A stretch of DNA of 55,658 bases from Actinomycetota bacterium (GTDB taxonomy: Bacteria > Actinomycetota > Acidimicrobiia > Acidimicrobiales > MedAcidi-G1): positions 1-55,658 of the forward strand of contig JACNKQ010000029.1 of NCBI GenBank assembly GCA_014381945.1, read 5' to 3'. A program made the position numbers and the translations under genes. The notes under the pieces are model-generated. The model ran no database searches, was not told the DNA's origin, and worked only from the letters and a program-made list of their open reading frames with translations. Position 1 is the stretch's first letter; every line of letters begins with the position of its first letter. Below are positions 25,329-34,205 of the stretch, one piece after another.

Positions 25329-26045
25329 TCAGCTCAGCGAGCGGACGAGGAGGGCGACGGCGGCGACCGTGGACAGGACGTAGACAGCAGTTGCGGTGCG
25401 GCCGTTGTCGAGTCGGGGTCGCAGCGGCCCGGAAAGGAACGCACCGGCGATGACGCCCGGCATCAGCCAGGCTGCAATGACCAGGTCGTCGAGGCCGAAC
25501 TGGCCGCCGATCGCCAGGGCCGCCACCGACAGGGAGGTGCCTATGAGGAAGTAGGGGGAGAGTGTCGCCCGGAAGGCCGGTCCCGGCAGGTCGCTCAGCA
25601 CCATGGCCACGGGCGGGCCGCCCACTCCGACCGTGGTCCCCATGAAGCCGCTGGTCGTACCGGCGGCGAACAGCGTGCCCCGGTTGCGCCGGGGGTGCAG
25701 CCCACACACCTTGAGTGCCACCGCACCGAGCAGGAGAACGCCGAACAGTACGCCCAGGTGGTCCTCGGAGACCAGGTTGAGGGCCACGACGCCGATGACG
25801 ATGCCCGGCAGGCGGCCGGTCAGCGACCAGCCGAGGGCCTCGCCGTCGACATGGCCCCGCTCGCGCCAGGTCAGTATCGCGTTGAGGATCGGGTTTATCA
25901 ACAGCACCGGGCCCGGTACGAAGGCCGGGTTGACCAGTGCCAGGATCGGCACGGCGAGCAGGTTGGCTCCGAATCCGATAGCCCCCTGGACGGAGCAGCC
26001 CACCAGGTAGGCGATTATGCCGATGGCGGTCTCGAGCGGGGTCAT
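25329..26045 (-). CDS. TauE/SafE family permease
   Basis: The 238-residue membrane protein has about seven helices and the TauE/SafE repeats: GIIAYLVGCSVQGAIGFGANLL near the N-terminus and SGFMGTTVGVGGPPVA in the middle. Members move anions such as sulfite, sulfonates or small organic acids. It overlaps the ABC exporter gene upstream by four bases (26042-26045), so it belongs to the MarR-controlled operon. The longer open frame reaching 27800 is a shadow of the exporter gene. Confidence 0.88.
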   Translation of the reverse strand: MTPLETAIGIIAYLVGCSVQGAIGFGANLLAVPILALVNPAFVPGPVLLINPILNAILTWRERGHVDGEALGWSLTGRLPGIVIGVVALNLVSEDHLGVLFGVLLLGAVALKVCGLHPRRNRGTLFAAGTTSGFMGTTVGVGGPPVAMVLSDLPGPAFRATLSPYFLIGTSLSVAALAIGGQFGLDDLVIAAWLMPGVIAGAFLSGPLRPRLDNGRTATAVYVLSTVAAVALLVRSLS

Positions 26046-27976
26046 GGTGGGTCTCCGGCCATGGTGCCCGTTGTCTGCGCCACCCAGGTCTCGTGCATCG
26101 CCGCATACTGCCCGCCCAGCGCCACGAGTTCCGCATGGGATCCGATCTCGGCGATCCTGCCGCCGTCCACGACGACGATTCGGTCGGCGCGCAGCACCGT
26201 GGCCAGGCGGTGGGCGATGATCACCGCCGTGCGACCCTCGAGCACGGTGTCGAGCGCCCGCTCTATGACCGCCTCGGAGAGCAGGTCGAGGTTCGACGTG
26301 GCCTCGTCGAGCACCAGCATGCGGGGTTTCGCCAGGAACACCCGGGCCAGGGCCAGGAGTTGCCGCTCGCCGGCCGACAGCGAGGCGCCGCGTTCGTGGA
26401 CCGGCGAGTCGATTCCGGCGGGGAGGCGGTCGAGCAGCCGGTCGAGTCCGACTGCGGTGCAGGCGGCACGTACCTCGTCCTCGGCGGCGTCCGGACGGGC
26501 GAACGCCACGTTCTGGCGTATCGAGCCATTGAACAGGAACGGCTCCTGGGGAACCACACCCACCTGGGAGCGCAGCGACTCGAGCGTGACATCGCGCAGG
26601 TCGTGGCCGTCGAGGCGGACGTGGCCGAAGTCGGGGTCGTAGAAGCGGGTCACCAGCTTGGCTACGGTGGACTTGCCGGCACCGGTGGGCCCGACCACTG
26701 CGAGCACCTCGCCGGGCGCCACCTCGAGGTCGACCTCCCGCAGCACGAGGTGGTCGGGGTCGTAGCCGAACGTGACCGAGTCGAGCACGAGATGCCCCTC
26801 GACGGGCGGCAGGTCGCGGGCGCCGGGAAGTTCGGGGACCGTGGGCTCGGTGCCGAGCACGCCCCGCAGTTTCGTGATGGCGGCGCTGCCCTGCTGGTAC
26901 TGGTTGAACAACTGCACAAGGGTCTGGATCGGTGCGAAGAATGAGGTCAGGAACAACAGGAAGGCGATCATCTCGCCGAGGCTGAGCTCGTTGCGCAGCA
27001 CCATGCGGCCGCCGACCAGCAGAATCACGGCCTGCGAGATGATCCCGAACGCCTCGGTGCCCGGTCCGTAGAGCGCCTGTGCCCGGCTGGTGGCGAGGTT
27101 GGCGTCCAGGTGGGCGCCGACGATGTTGTGGTGTCGGACGGTGTTGTGGCGGCGTCGGTTGAAGGCGGTGATGAGCCGGATCCCGTCGAGGCTCTCGGAC
27201 AGGTCGGCGAGCACGTCGGCGATGCAGTCCCGCACCCGCAGGTATCCGACCGCCGACACCCTTCGGAACCAGAGCGTGAGGACCACGTTCACCGGGACCA
27301 CGACGGCGAAGCAGACCAGCGCCAGGGTGGGGTTGAGCACGAGCAGGTAGGCGGTGACCACGGCAAGGGTCATGCCCTGCACCACGAACTGGATCAGGCC
27401 CTCCTGGAACAGAACGGTCAGTGCCTCGATGTCGGAGGTCATCCGGGTCATAAGCACCCCGGAGCGCTCGGACGTGAAAAAGCCCAGTGACTGGCGTTGG
27501 AAGTGGCTGAACACGCGGACCCGCAGCTCGTAGACGAGGCGTTCGCCGATGCGGCCGGTGAAGGCGGTGCGCATGGCCGTGGCCAGTGCGGCCAGCACGA
27601 CCGACCCGACGAACACGAGGGCTACGGTCACGAGGACGCGGGTGTCCTTTGCGAGCACGCCCCGGTCGATGCCGATCTGCACCAACAGCGGTCCGAGGTG
27701 CAGAAGTGCCGTCTCGACGACGACCAGCAGCACGGCGAGGGCCAGTCCACCGGCGTGTGGCTGCAGGAAGGTGCGCAGTCCGAACGGCCTCCGGTCCCAA
27801 CGGCTGTGCGAGAAGTCGACGATCGGATCAGGGTGCTCCGGTTCGTGCTCGAGCACCGCCTCGACCCGGCCGGCGAGGTCGCCGGGCACGTCTGCGAACG
27901 GCAGGCCGGCGTCGGCGTTGGCCTGCATCGACGTGGGACCGATCGTGAAGCGGCCTCCCGGGTGTCCGAAGCCCAT
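26042..27976 (-). CDS. ABC exporter half-transporter, subunit 2 (catalytic Walker B)
   Basis: The 644-residue protein has a 90-residue N-terminal extension, six membrane helices and a nucleotide-binding domain. Walker A is VGPTGAGKS, the signature is degenerate (LSAGERQ instead of LSGGQ), and Walker B is MLVLDEATSNLD with the catalytic Glu. Its partner gene overlaps by one base (TGATG). Together they form a heterodimer with one complete ATP site, built from this Walker B Glu and the LSGGQ of the partner. Substrates of such MdlAB/TmrAB-like pairs are drugs or lipids. Confidence 0.92.
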   Translation of the reverse strand: MGFGHPGGRFTIGPTSMQANADAGLPFADVPGDLAGRVEAVLEHEPEHPDPIVDFSHSRWDRRPFGLRTFLQPHAGGLALAVLLVVVETALLHLGPLLVQIGIDRGVLAKDTRVLVTVALVFVGSVVLAALATAMRTAFTGRIGERLVYELRVRVFSHFQRQSLGFFTSERSGVLMTRMTSDIEALTVLFQEGLIQFVVQGMTLAVVTAYLLVLNPTLALVCFAVVVPVNVVLTLWFRRVSAVGYLRVRDCIADVLADLSESLDGIRLITAFNRRRHNTVRHHNIVGAHLDANLATSRAQALYGPGTEAFGIISQAVILLVGGRMVLRNELSLGEMIAFLLFLTSFFAPIQTLVQLFNQYQQGSAAITKLRGVLGTEPTVPELPGARDLPPVEGHLVLDSVTFGYDPDHLVLREVDLEVAPGEVLAVVGPTGAGKSTVAKLVTRFYDPDFGHVRLDGHDLRDVTLESLRSQVGVVPQEPFLFNGSIRQNVAFARPDAAEDEVRAACTAVGLDRLLDRLPAGIDSPVHERGASLSAGERQLLALARVFLAKPRMLVLDEATSNLDLLSEAVIERALDTVLEGRTAVIIAHRLATVLRADRIVVVDGGRIAEIGSHAELVALGGQYAAMHETWVAQTTGTMAGDPP

Positions 27977-29853
27977 CAGAGGAGCGCCTGTTCGCTCGAG
28001 TCGTCGTGTCCATCGGCCGACGCCAGGATCGCCGCGTAGCGGGGCTCCGATGCCAGCAGTTCGGTGTGGTTGCCCGAGGCGACGACCCGTCCACCCTCCA
28101 GCAGCACCACCCGGTCGGCGAGGGCGATGGTCGACAGCCGGTGTGCGATCACGATCGTGGTCCGGTCGGCCAGCAGGCCGCGCAGTGCACTGTGGATGTT
28201 CTCCTCGACCTGCACGTCGACGGCGCTTGTGGCGTCGTCCAGCACGAGGATGCGAGGGTTGGCCAACAGTGAGCGCGCCAGGGCGATCCGTTGGCGCTGG
28301 CCGCCCGAGAGCGTGTAGCCGCGTTCGCCGACCACCTCGTCGTAGCCGTCGGCCAGTTCGCCGACGAACCCGTGCGACTGGGCGGCAGTGGACGCCCGCA
28401 CGACTTCGTCCAACGGGGCGTCGGGCCGGCCGAAGGCGATGTTGTCCCGGATCGACTCGGAGAACAGGAACGGCTCGTCGGTGACCTGGTTGACGTGGTG
28501 GCGCAGGCTGGCCAGCGTGAGGTCGCGCACGTCGTTCCCGTCGATCAGCACGCCGCCGGCGTCCACGTCGTAGAAGCGGCACAGCAGGCGGGCGACGGTG
28601 GTCTTGCCGCAGCCGGTGCGGCCGACGAGGGCGACGGTCTCGCCGGGCTCCACCACCAGGTCGAAGCCATCGAGCACCGGCGGGGCGTCGGGGTCGGCGC
28701 CCGGGTAGGCGAAGCGCACGTCGCGGAACTCGACCCGCCCGGTCGGGTCCACCAGGTGCCGGGCGCCGGGCCGGTCGGCGACGGCCGGTACCTCGTCGAG
28801 GATCTCGAAGATGCGCTGTGACGAGGCGGCCGCCCTCTGCGTCTGCAGGAGTATGAAGCCCAGCATCCGGAACGGGACGGCGATCATGATCACGTAACTG
28901 GAAAACGCCAGCAGGGCGCCGACGCCGATGCGGTCCTCGATCGCCAGCCAGCCGCCGTAGAGCAGGATCGACGCCATTCCCAGGCGGGGGAGGGCCTCGA
29001 TCAGGGGGTTGAAGCGGGCCCGGGCGTCGACCAGGGCGGTGGCCGACCAGCGCAGGCGCTGGGCCGCCCGTGACAGCAGGGCTATCTGGTCGGCCTCGGC
29101 GGCGAACGACTTCACCACCCGTGTGCCGCTGAGGTTCTCGTCGACCACCATTGCAACCTCTGCCATGCGGCCCTGCGTGATCCACGACAGGGGGAACACC
29201 AGGTCCCGCATCCGCTGCCCCAGCAGGAACACGAGCGGCATGGTCGCCACGGCCAGCAGGGTGAGCGGTACGTGGATGCTCAGCATGAAGCCGACGGCCA
29301 GTACGAAGCTCAGCATCGAGAGCCCGGCCAGTGGCCCGAAGGCCAGCAGCAGTTGGATGGATCGGATGTCGGAGTTGGCGCGGGAGATGACCTCGCCGGC
29401 GGCGATCCGGTCGTAGAACGAAAACGAGAGCCGGGTGAGGTGTTCGTAGATGATGGAACGCAGGTCGGTTTCGATGCGGTAGGCAGCCCAGAACAGCAGG
29501 TACCGGTAGGCGAAACGCAGGCCGAAGGCGGCGACAGCGATGGCCGCGAGGGCCCACACGTGTGCCTCGAGGCTGCCGGTGCGTTCCTCGAGCGCCACGT
29601 CGATGGCGTGTCGTAGCACCATCGGCACCGAGACCTGCAGGGTGAGGCCGGCGACGCCGCACACGAGCGTGGCGCCGAAGGTGAGGCGGCGGGCGGTGAG
29701 CAGGGGGAGCAGGCGTCGGAACCAGCCCTTGTCGCGGTTGGGGTCGGGTCGGGCGGCGGGGGGCGGGTAGCGGTCCTCGACCGTGAGTGGCTCGAACCCG
29801 GGGCTGTTCGCTGCGGTGCCCGCTTCAGCGACCGTCGTGTCGGCTCCGCTCAC
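27976..29853 (-). CDS. ABC exporter half-transporter, subunit 1 (degenerate Walker B)
   Basis: The 625-residue protein has six membrane helices and a nucleotide-binding domain with Walker A VGRTGCGKTT and an intact LSGGQRQR. Walker B reads ILVLDDATSAVD, so Asp replaces the catalytic Glu. That is the hallmark of the degenerate site in heterodimeric exporters, and the partner gene downstream has the reverse set of defects. It overlaps the MarR gene by four bases. Confidence 0.92.
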   Translation of the reverse strand: MSGADTTVAEAGTAANSPGFEPLTVEDRYPPPAARPDPNRDKGWFRRLLPLLTARRLTFGATLVCGVAGLTLQVSVPMVLRHAIDVALEERTGSLEAHVWALAAIAVAAFGLRFAYRYLLFWAAYRIETDLRSIIYEHLTRLSFSFYDRIAAGEVISRANSDIRSIQLLLAFGPLAGLSMLSFVLAVGFMLSIHVPLTLLAVATMPLVFLLGQRMRDLVFPLSWITQGRMAEVAMVVDENLSGTRVVKSFAAEADQIALLSRAAQRLRWSATALVDARARFNPLIEALPRLGMASILLYGGWLAIEDRIGVGALLAFSSYVIMIAVPFRMLGFILLQTQRAAASSQRIFEILDEVPAVADRPGARHLVDPTGRVEFRDVRFAYPGADPDAPPVLDGFDLVVEPGETVALVGRTGCGKTTVARLLCRFYDVDAGGVLIDGNDVRDLTLASLRHHVNQVTDEPFLFSESIRDNIAFGRPDAPLDEVVRASTAAQSHGFVGELADGYDEVVGERGYTLSGGQRQRIALARSLLANPRILVLDDATSAVDVQVEENIHSALRGLLADRTTIVIAHRLSTIALADRVVLLEGGRVVASGNHTELLASEPRYAAILASADGHDDSSEQALL

Positions 29854-30293
29854 CGGTCGCCGGCTTCGCGGTGCCGGCGGATGGCCTCGTCGACCAGCTC
29901 GAGGCCACGTACCGCCGCCTCGGCCTCCTCCTCGTCGAGGTGGCCGCCCAGGGTGGCCAGACAGGCGACGACGGCGTTGTCGGCGGCCTCGAGGGCGTCG
30001 TGTCCGTCGTCGGTGAGGAGGAAGGCGATGCGGCGTCCGTCGTCGGGGTCCTTCCGGCGTTCGACGTAGCCGCGGCCGACGAGCCCGTCGACGAGTGCCG
30101 TCACCGAGGGTCCGCTGACGGTGAGGCGCTGTGCCAGGTCGGCGTGGGCGGTGCCGCCGTCGGCGAGGAATGCCAGCAGGCGGTACTGGGGGAGGCTGAG
30201 GTCGGTCTCTGCGAGTCCGACGGTGACGAATCGGGCCAGCCAGGCCGACGCCCGGGCGGCCACGACGCCCCGGGCATGTGGGTCCGCAGCCAT
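29850..30293 (-). CDS. MarR family regulator
   Basis: The 147-residue product is a winged-helix MarR protein: LSLPQYRLLAFLAD, then DLAQRLTVSGPSVTALVDGL as the recognition region and RRKDPDDGRRIAFLLTDDG as the wing. It is the first gene of the operon with the ABC exporter pair and the TauE-like permease, so it most likely represses them and responds to the exported compound. TACCCT (30300-30305 on the minus strand) lies six bases before ATG 30293, a leaderless start. Confidence 0.9.
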   Translation of the reverse strand: MAADPHARGVVAARASAWLARFVTVGLAETDLSLPQYRLLAFLADGGTAHADLAQRLTVSGPSVTALVDGLVGRGYVERRKDPDDGRRIAFLLTDDGHDALEAADNAVVACLATLGGHLDEEEAEAAVRGLELVDEAIRRHREAGDR

Positions 30294-30299
30294 CGGGCG

Positions 30300-30305
30300 A
30301 GGGTA
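30300..30305 (-). promoter_or_regulatory. -10 element of the MarR-ABC exporter operon
   Basis: TACCCT, six bases, then the MarR ATG. No clear inverted repeat is visible close by. The 272 bases from here to the gene at 30566 hold nothing else I can support apart from the 20-bp repeats at their end. Confidence 0.5.
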
Positions 30306-30510
30306 CCGAAGTGGGTCGGTCCGGCTCCTACCGGAGATTCACATGCAGGGGTCGGGGCCGGTGGTGCCGTCGCCGCGGGTGAAGCGCAACGTGCCGCCTG
30401 ATCCTCACGTACCCGACTCCGGTGTCCCCCACGGGCGGTGACATGTCACCGACGACGCTCCTGCCGCCCGCCTCGACGGGATAGCCCACCGAGTAGACCC
30501 GATGCCCGCG

Positions 30511-30569
30511 TGGGAGAATCGTCGCATGACTGGGAGAATCGTCGCATGACTGGGAGAATCGTCGCATGA
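30511..30569 (+). repeat. three 20-bp copies of a leaderless promoter/start module
   Basis: The unit TGGGAGAATCGTCGCATGAC is present at 30511-30530, 30531-30550 and, up to the diverging last bases, 30551-30569. Each unit carries a -10-like GAGAAT, six bases, and ATG (30526, 30546, 30566). The first two ATGs open seven-codon ORFs (MTGRIVA) whose TGA stops overlap the next ATG by ATGA. The third ATG opens the lipoprotein gene. Confidence 0.92.
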
Positions 30570-31759
30570 GGTTGCGGGTCCTGTTCGGGGGTGATGTCTT
30601 GGTCGCCCTGGTCCTGGTCGTCGGTGCCTGTGCCGCCGAACCGAACGAGGGCGACAGCGGCGTGAGCGGGATCTCGACCACGACGGCAGCCCCGACCACG
30701 ACGGCGGCCCCGACGGCAGCCCCGACGACCCTTCAGGAGTCCACGTCGGCCTGGCCGGCGTTTCCGGACTGGCTGATCGGTGTCGAGTGGTAGGTCACCG
30801 GCGTCGAGTTCGACGGCGCACCCGTCGACCGACCCGAGGGTGCCGAGGTATTCGTCGTGTTCGAATCGGATGGCCTGCTCTCGGGCCACCTCGGGTGTAA
30901 CGGCCTCGGGGTCTTCTTCGTCGGCACCTTCGAGCAACCGGAGCCCATCGGTGTCGGCTCGACGGACATGGGATGCGAGGTCAAGGACTGGTACGAGGTC
31001 GCCTACGTCCTCCAGGGCGTCTACGACGATTCCGAATACTCATTCGAGCACTGGGAGATCACGGGCGACACCTGGCTGCGTACGGCCTACGGGTTGCTCG
31101 AACTTCACGACCCCGCCGTCGTGCCGAGCCAGACTGCGGAGGAGGCGGCACGTGACGGGGTCGTCCCCGAACTGGCCGTCTATCCGTACGGTGTCCGGGT
31201 CAGGAGCCTGCTCGAGGTCGAGACCGACGAGGGGACCTGGGTGCTGGCCGATCTCCACGCGGGCGGAGGGCTTCCCCAGGTCGTCGGGGACGACGGCGGC
31301 ACCTGGCCCCGGGACTACGTCAGCCGGTACGACTACGGCGAGCTCCTGCTCACCGACGGTGCAGGCCGGATCCTCAAGGCCTGGCCGATGCCCGATCTCG
31401 GGCCGAGTTGGATCCTCCTCACCGACGACCGGGTGTACGTCGGGCGGGAACAGGGCGCCTGCGGCCTGGCGTCGGCGATCCTCCGCATCGATCGGGCGAC
31501 CCTGGAGACGTACCGCGTCGCCTTCTCCCGATCGGGCGACCTCCACCCCTACGTGCTCCCCGGTTGGCACGTGGCAGACAGCGAGGCGATGGAGGCGCAC
31601 CTGCCGAACTTCTGGCAGCCGGGAACGCACGACGGGGAGGGGGTGGAGGCGGAGACGTTCGCGATCCGCTACATCGTTGACGTCGAGGCCGTCGACCGCT
31701 TCATCGACGCCGTCGTGGCCGAGACGGACCCCGTCCCCGCCGACGATTGGTTCTGCTGA
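30566..31759 (+). pseudogene. META-domain lipoprotein interrupted by an in-frame TAG
   Basis: From ATG 30566 the frame encodes a lipoprotein signal ending in VVGAC (Cys at about residue 21), a Thr/Ala/Pro linker, and PDWLIGVEW followed by TAG at 30791-30793. The same frame stays open to 31759 with no shift. The residues just after the stop continue a META (HslJ-like) domain: VTGVEFDG, FESDGLLSGHLGCNG and GSTDMGCE. The TAG falls one codon after the Trp that normally opens this domain (W-x-V pattern). About 230 more residues follow that I do not recognise. Uninterrupted, the product would be about 397 residues. It could be a true pseudogene, a sequencing error, or a readthrough site. Confidence 0.75.
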
Positions 31760-31798
31760 TCGGGCCGATGGGAGGCCGGGGCTAGGCTTTCCCCTGCG

Positions 31799-33100
31799 AT
31801 GGCACTCCTCCCTGGCCTGGCGGCCGTGGCCCTGCTGCTGGCCGCCAATGCCTTCTTCGTCGCTGCCGAGTTCAGCCTGGTTTCCGTCGACCGCGCCCGC
31901 ATCGAGGCCTCCGCCGAGGCCGGCCACCGGGGCGACGCCCGCATCCGGGGCCTGCTGCGTCGCCTCACGCCGACGATGTCGGGCTGCCAGTTCGGTATTA
32001 CTGCGGCGGCCCTGCTGCTGGGTTTCGTGGCCGAGCCCACCATGGCCAGGCTGCTCACCGGTGAGGCACACGCCACCGGGCTGAGCGTCGCCGCCGCCAT
32101 CGGAGCGGCGACCGTGTTGCACCTGGTGGTCGGCGAGCAGGTCCCCAAGTACGTCGCCCTCGCCGCCCCAGAGTCGACCATCCGTCGGCTGGCACCCCCT
32201 CTCGTCGCCTACAGCACCGTCACCCGGCCGCTCATCACCGGCCTGAACCGGTCCGCAAACGCCGTGGCCCGACGGCTGGGCGTCGAAACCCGCGATCAGA
32301 TATCGACCTCGCGGACCAGGGACGAACTCGAGGACCTGATCCAGAAGTCGGGCGCCGAGGGCAACCTCGACAGGTCAGAGGCCGACCTGTTGTGGCGGTC
32401 GATCCGCTTCGGAGACAAGACGGCCTCCGACATCCTGATCCCCCGAGTAGATGTCGAGTCGGTACAACGCCACGACACGGTCGCCGCACTTGTCCAACTC
32501 TCGATGAGGACCGGCTTCTCCCGGTTCCCCGTCGCGGGTGACGACCTCGACGATGTACTCGGCGTCGTCCACGTCAAGGCCTGTTACGGGGTTCCAGCCG
32601 ACGAGCGGTCGACCACCCCGGTCGAGACTCTTATGGGGGACCTCCCCTTCGTCCCCGAGACGCGGCCCCTCGACGACCTGTTCGCAGACCTCCGCTCCGG
32701 CCGGGGTCAGATGGCGATGATCGTGGACGAGCACGGCGGCACCGCCGGGATCGTCACAATGGAGGACCTGCTCGAGGAGATCGTCGGGGCCATCGACGAT
32801 GAGCACGACCGGTCGCTTCCGCGCACCCGGGTCGAGGAGCCCGGCAGCACGGTCGTCTCCGGCCGCCTCAACCTCGACGAGGTGTTCGAGGCAACGGGAT
32901 TCGAGGTGCCGGAGGGCCCCTACGAGACGCTTGCCGGCTACGTCCTGGCACGCCTCGGCCACCTCCCGCAGCCCAGCGAGATGGTCGAACAGGACGGGTG
33001 GCGGGTCGAGGTGGTAGCCGTGGTCGGGCGCAGGATCGCAACGTTGCGGATCGTCGCGCTTGAACCACCCGGGACGTCGGCACAAGGACACGAATCGTGA
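31799..33100 (+). CDS. CNNM/CorC-type transporter with CBS pair (433 aa)
   Basis: The product has an N-terminal DUF21 membrane domain (AANAFFVAAEFSLVSVDRARI is its signature start; three to four helices), a linker, and two CBS domains (IPRVDVESV to VVHVKACYG, and MAMIVDEHGGTAGIVTMEDLLE). A C-terminal CorC_HlyC domain follows. Members export or sense Mg2+ and related cations. TAGGCT lies ten bases before ATG 31799. The next gene is a paralogue whose start overlaps its end by four bases, so the two probably form a heteromer. Confidence 0.9.
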   Translation: MALLPGLAAVALLLAANAFFVAAEFSLVSVDRARIEASAEAGHRGDARIRGLLRRLTPTMSGCQFGITAAALLLGFVAEPTMARLLTGEAHATGLSVAAAIGAATVLHLVVGEQVPKYVALAAPESTIRRLAPPLVAYSTVTRPLITGLNRSANAVARRLGVETRDQISTSRTRDELEDLIQKSGAEGNLDRSEADLLWRSIRFGDKTASDILIPRVDVESVQRHDTVAALVQLSMRTGFSRFPVAGDDLDDVLGVVHVKACYGVPADERSTTPVETLMGDLPFVPETRPLDDLFADLRSGRGQMAMIVDEHGGTAGIVTMEDLLEEIVGAIDDEHDRSLPRTRVEEPGSTVVSGRLNLDEVFEATGFEVPEGPYETLAGYVLARLGHLPQPSEMVEQDGWRVEVVAVVGRRIATLRIVALEPPGTSAQGHES

Positions 33101-34143
33101 CTGCCCTCGCAATTGTCGCGGTGGTCCTGCTGGTGGCCGTGAACGCCGTGTTCGTCGCCGTCGAGTTCGCCCTGCTCGCTGCCCGTGACATCCGCCTCGA
33201 ATCCGATGTCGAGGAAGGACGCCGCGGCGCTGCACGCGCCCTGGCTGCCCGCAGCGACCTCCGGCGACAGCTCTCCGGTGCCCAGTTGGGCATCACCGCC
33301 AGCAGCGTCGCCCTGGGCGTGCTCGCCGAGCCGGCCATCGGGCGCCTGCTCGAACCATTGCTTGACGGGCTCTGGCTGCCGAGCGGCGTGGCCACGACCA
33401 CGAGCCTGCTCGTCGCACTCGGCCTGGCGGCGGTCGTTCAGATGCTCCTCGGCGAGCTCGTCCCGAAAAATATCGCCATTGCGGACCCCGAGCGCACGCT
33501 GCGGGCCCTGGTCGCCCCGCACGGCGCCTTCGTCCTCGTGCTGCGACCTGCCATCTGGGTGCTTGATCGGCTGGTGGGGATGCTCGTGCGGGCTATCGGC
33601 CACACCCCGGTAGACCGGATCGACCATGGGGCCGGCGAGGCGGAGCTGGCGGTCATGTTCGACGCCTCCTGGCAGGCCGGCCTGCTCGAGCCCTTCGAGC
33701 ACGACCTGTTGGCAGGCGCGCTGGAACTCGGCAGTCGTCCGGCGGCGGCCGTGATGATCCCGCGGTCCCGTGTCGTGACCGTCGACCGGCGCATGACCCT
33801 GGCGGAGGTGGAGGAGGTCATCGTCGACAGCGGGCACTCCCGCCTTCCGGTCGCTGCCATGGGTTCCAACGACCTGTTGGGGGTGCTGCTGGCCAAGGAC
33901 CTGTTGCGGCTCCCGTTCGAGGCGCAGGGCGAACCCGTGCCCCTGGAGGTCATTCGGCAGATGCTCGTGGTGCCGGACGACCTGCCACTCAGGGGCGTCC
34001 TGTTGAGGATGCGGGACGAGCGCAACCACCTGGCGGTAGTGCGTGGTACCGGGGATCGCACCCTCGGGGTACTCACCATGGAGGACGTCCTCGAGGAGTT
34101 GGTGGGGGAGATAAGCGACGAAACGGACACTCCTCGCGCGTGA
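33097..34143 (+). CDS. CNNM/CorC-type transporter with CBS pair, shorter paralogue (348 aa)
   Basis: It has the same layout as the preceding gene: a DUF21 domain beginning AVNAVFVAVEFALLAARDI, then two CBS domains (MIPRSRVVTVDRRMTL to LLAKDLLRLP, and HLAVVRGTGDRTLGVLTMED). The C-terminal CorC_HlyC domain is missing. GTG 33097 overlaps the previous stop by four bases. Paired long and short CNNM genes are common in actinobacteria; this one may need its neighbour for full regulation. Confidence 0.88.
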   Translation: MTALAIVAVVLLVAVNAVFVAVEFALLAARDIRLESDVEEGRRGAARALAARSDLRRQLSGAQLGITASSVALGVLAEPAIGRLLEPLLDGLWLPSGVATTTSLLVALGLAAVVQMLLGELVPKNIAIADPERTLRALVAPHGAFVLVLRPAIWVLDRLVGMLVRAIGHTPVDRIDHGAGEAELAVMFDASWQAGLLEPFEHDLLAGALELGSRPAAAVMIPRSRVVTVDRRMTLAEVEEVIVDSGHSRLPVAAMGSNDLLGVLLAKDLLRLPFEAQGEPVPLEVIRQMLVVPDDLPLRGVLLRMRDERNHLAVVRGTGDRTLGVLTMEDVLEELVGEISDETDTPRA

Positions 34144-34193
34144 CTTCGCGCCCAGTGTGACAAGAGCTACCCCCCTTCTTGGGGAAACATGGA

Positions 34194-34199
34194 TATCCT
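34194..34199 (+). promoter_or_regulatory. -10 element of leaderless M23 peptidase gene
   Basis: TATCCT, then GTCGCC, then ATG 34206. The spacing supports 34206 over the in-frame start further upstream. Confidence 0.5.
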
Positions 34200-34205
34200 G
34201 TCGCC

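Noticed and set aside
25329-27800. An 823-codon open frame on the minus strand
   Set aside because: Only the last 238 codons (from 26045) resemble a protein family; the rest is an out-of-register reading of the ABC exporter gene. Stop codons are rare in all frames of DNA this rich in G+C.
26042-29662. A 1206-codon open frame on the minus strand
   Set aside because: It joins the real exporter subunit (from 27976) to a shadow of the partner subunit gene. The real partner is in another frame with complete ABC motifs.
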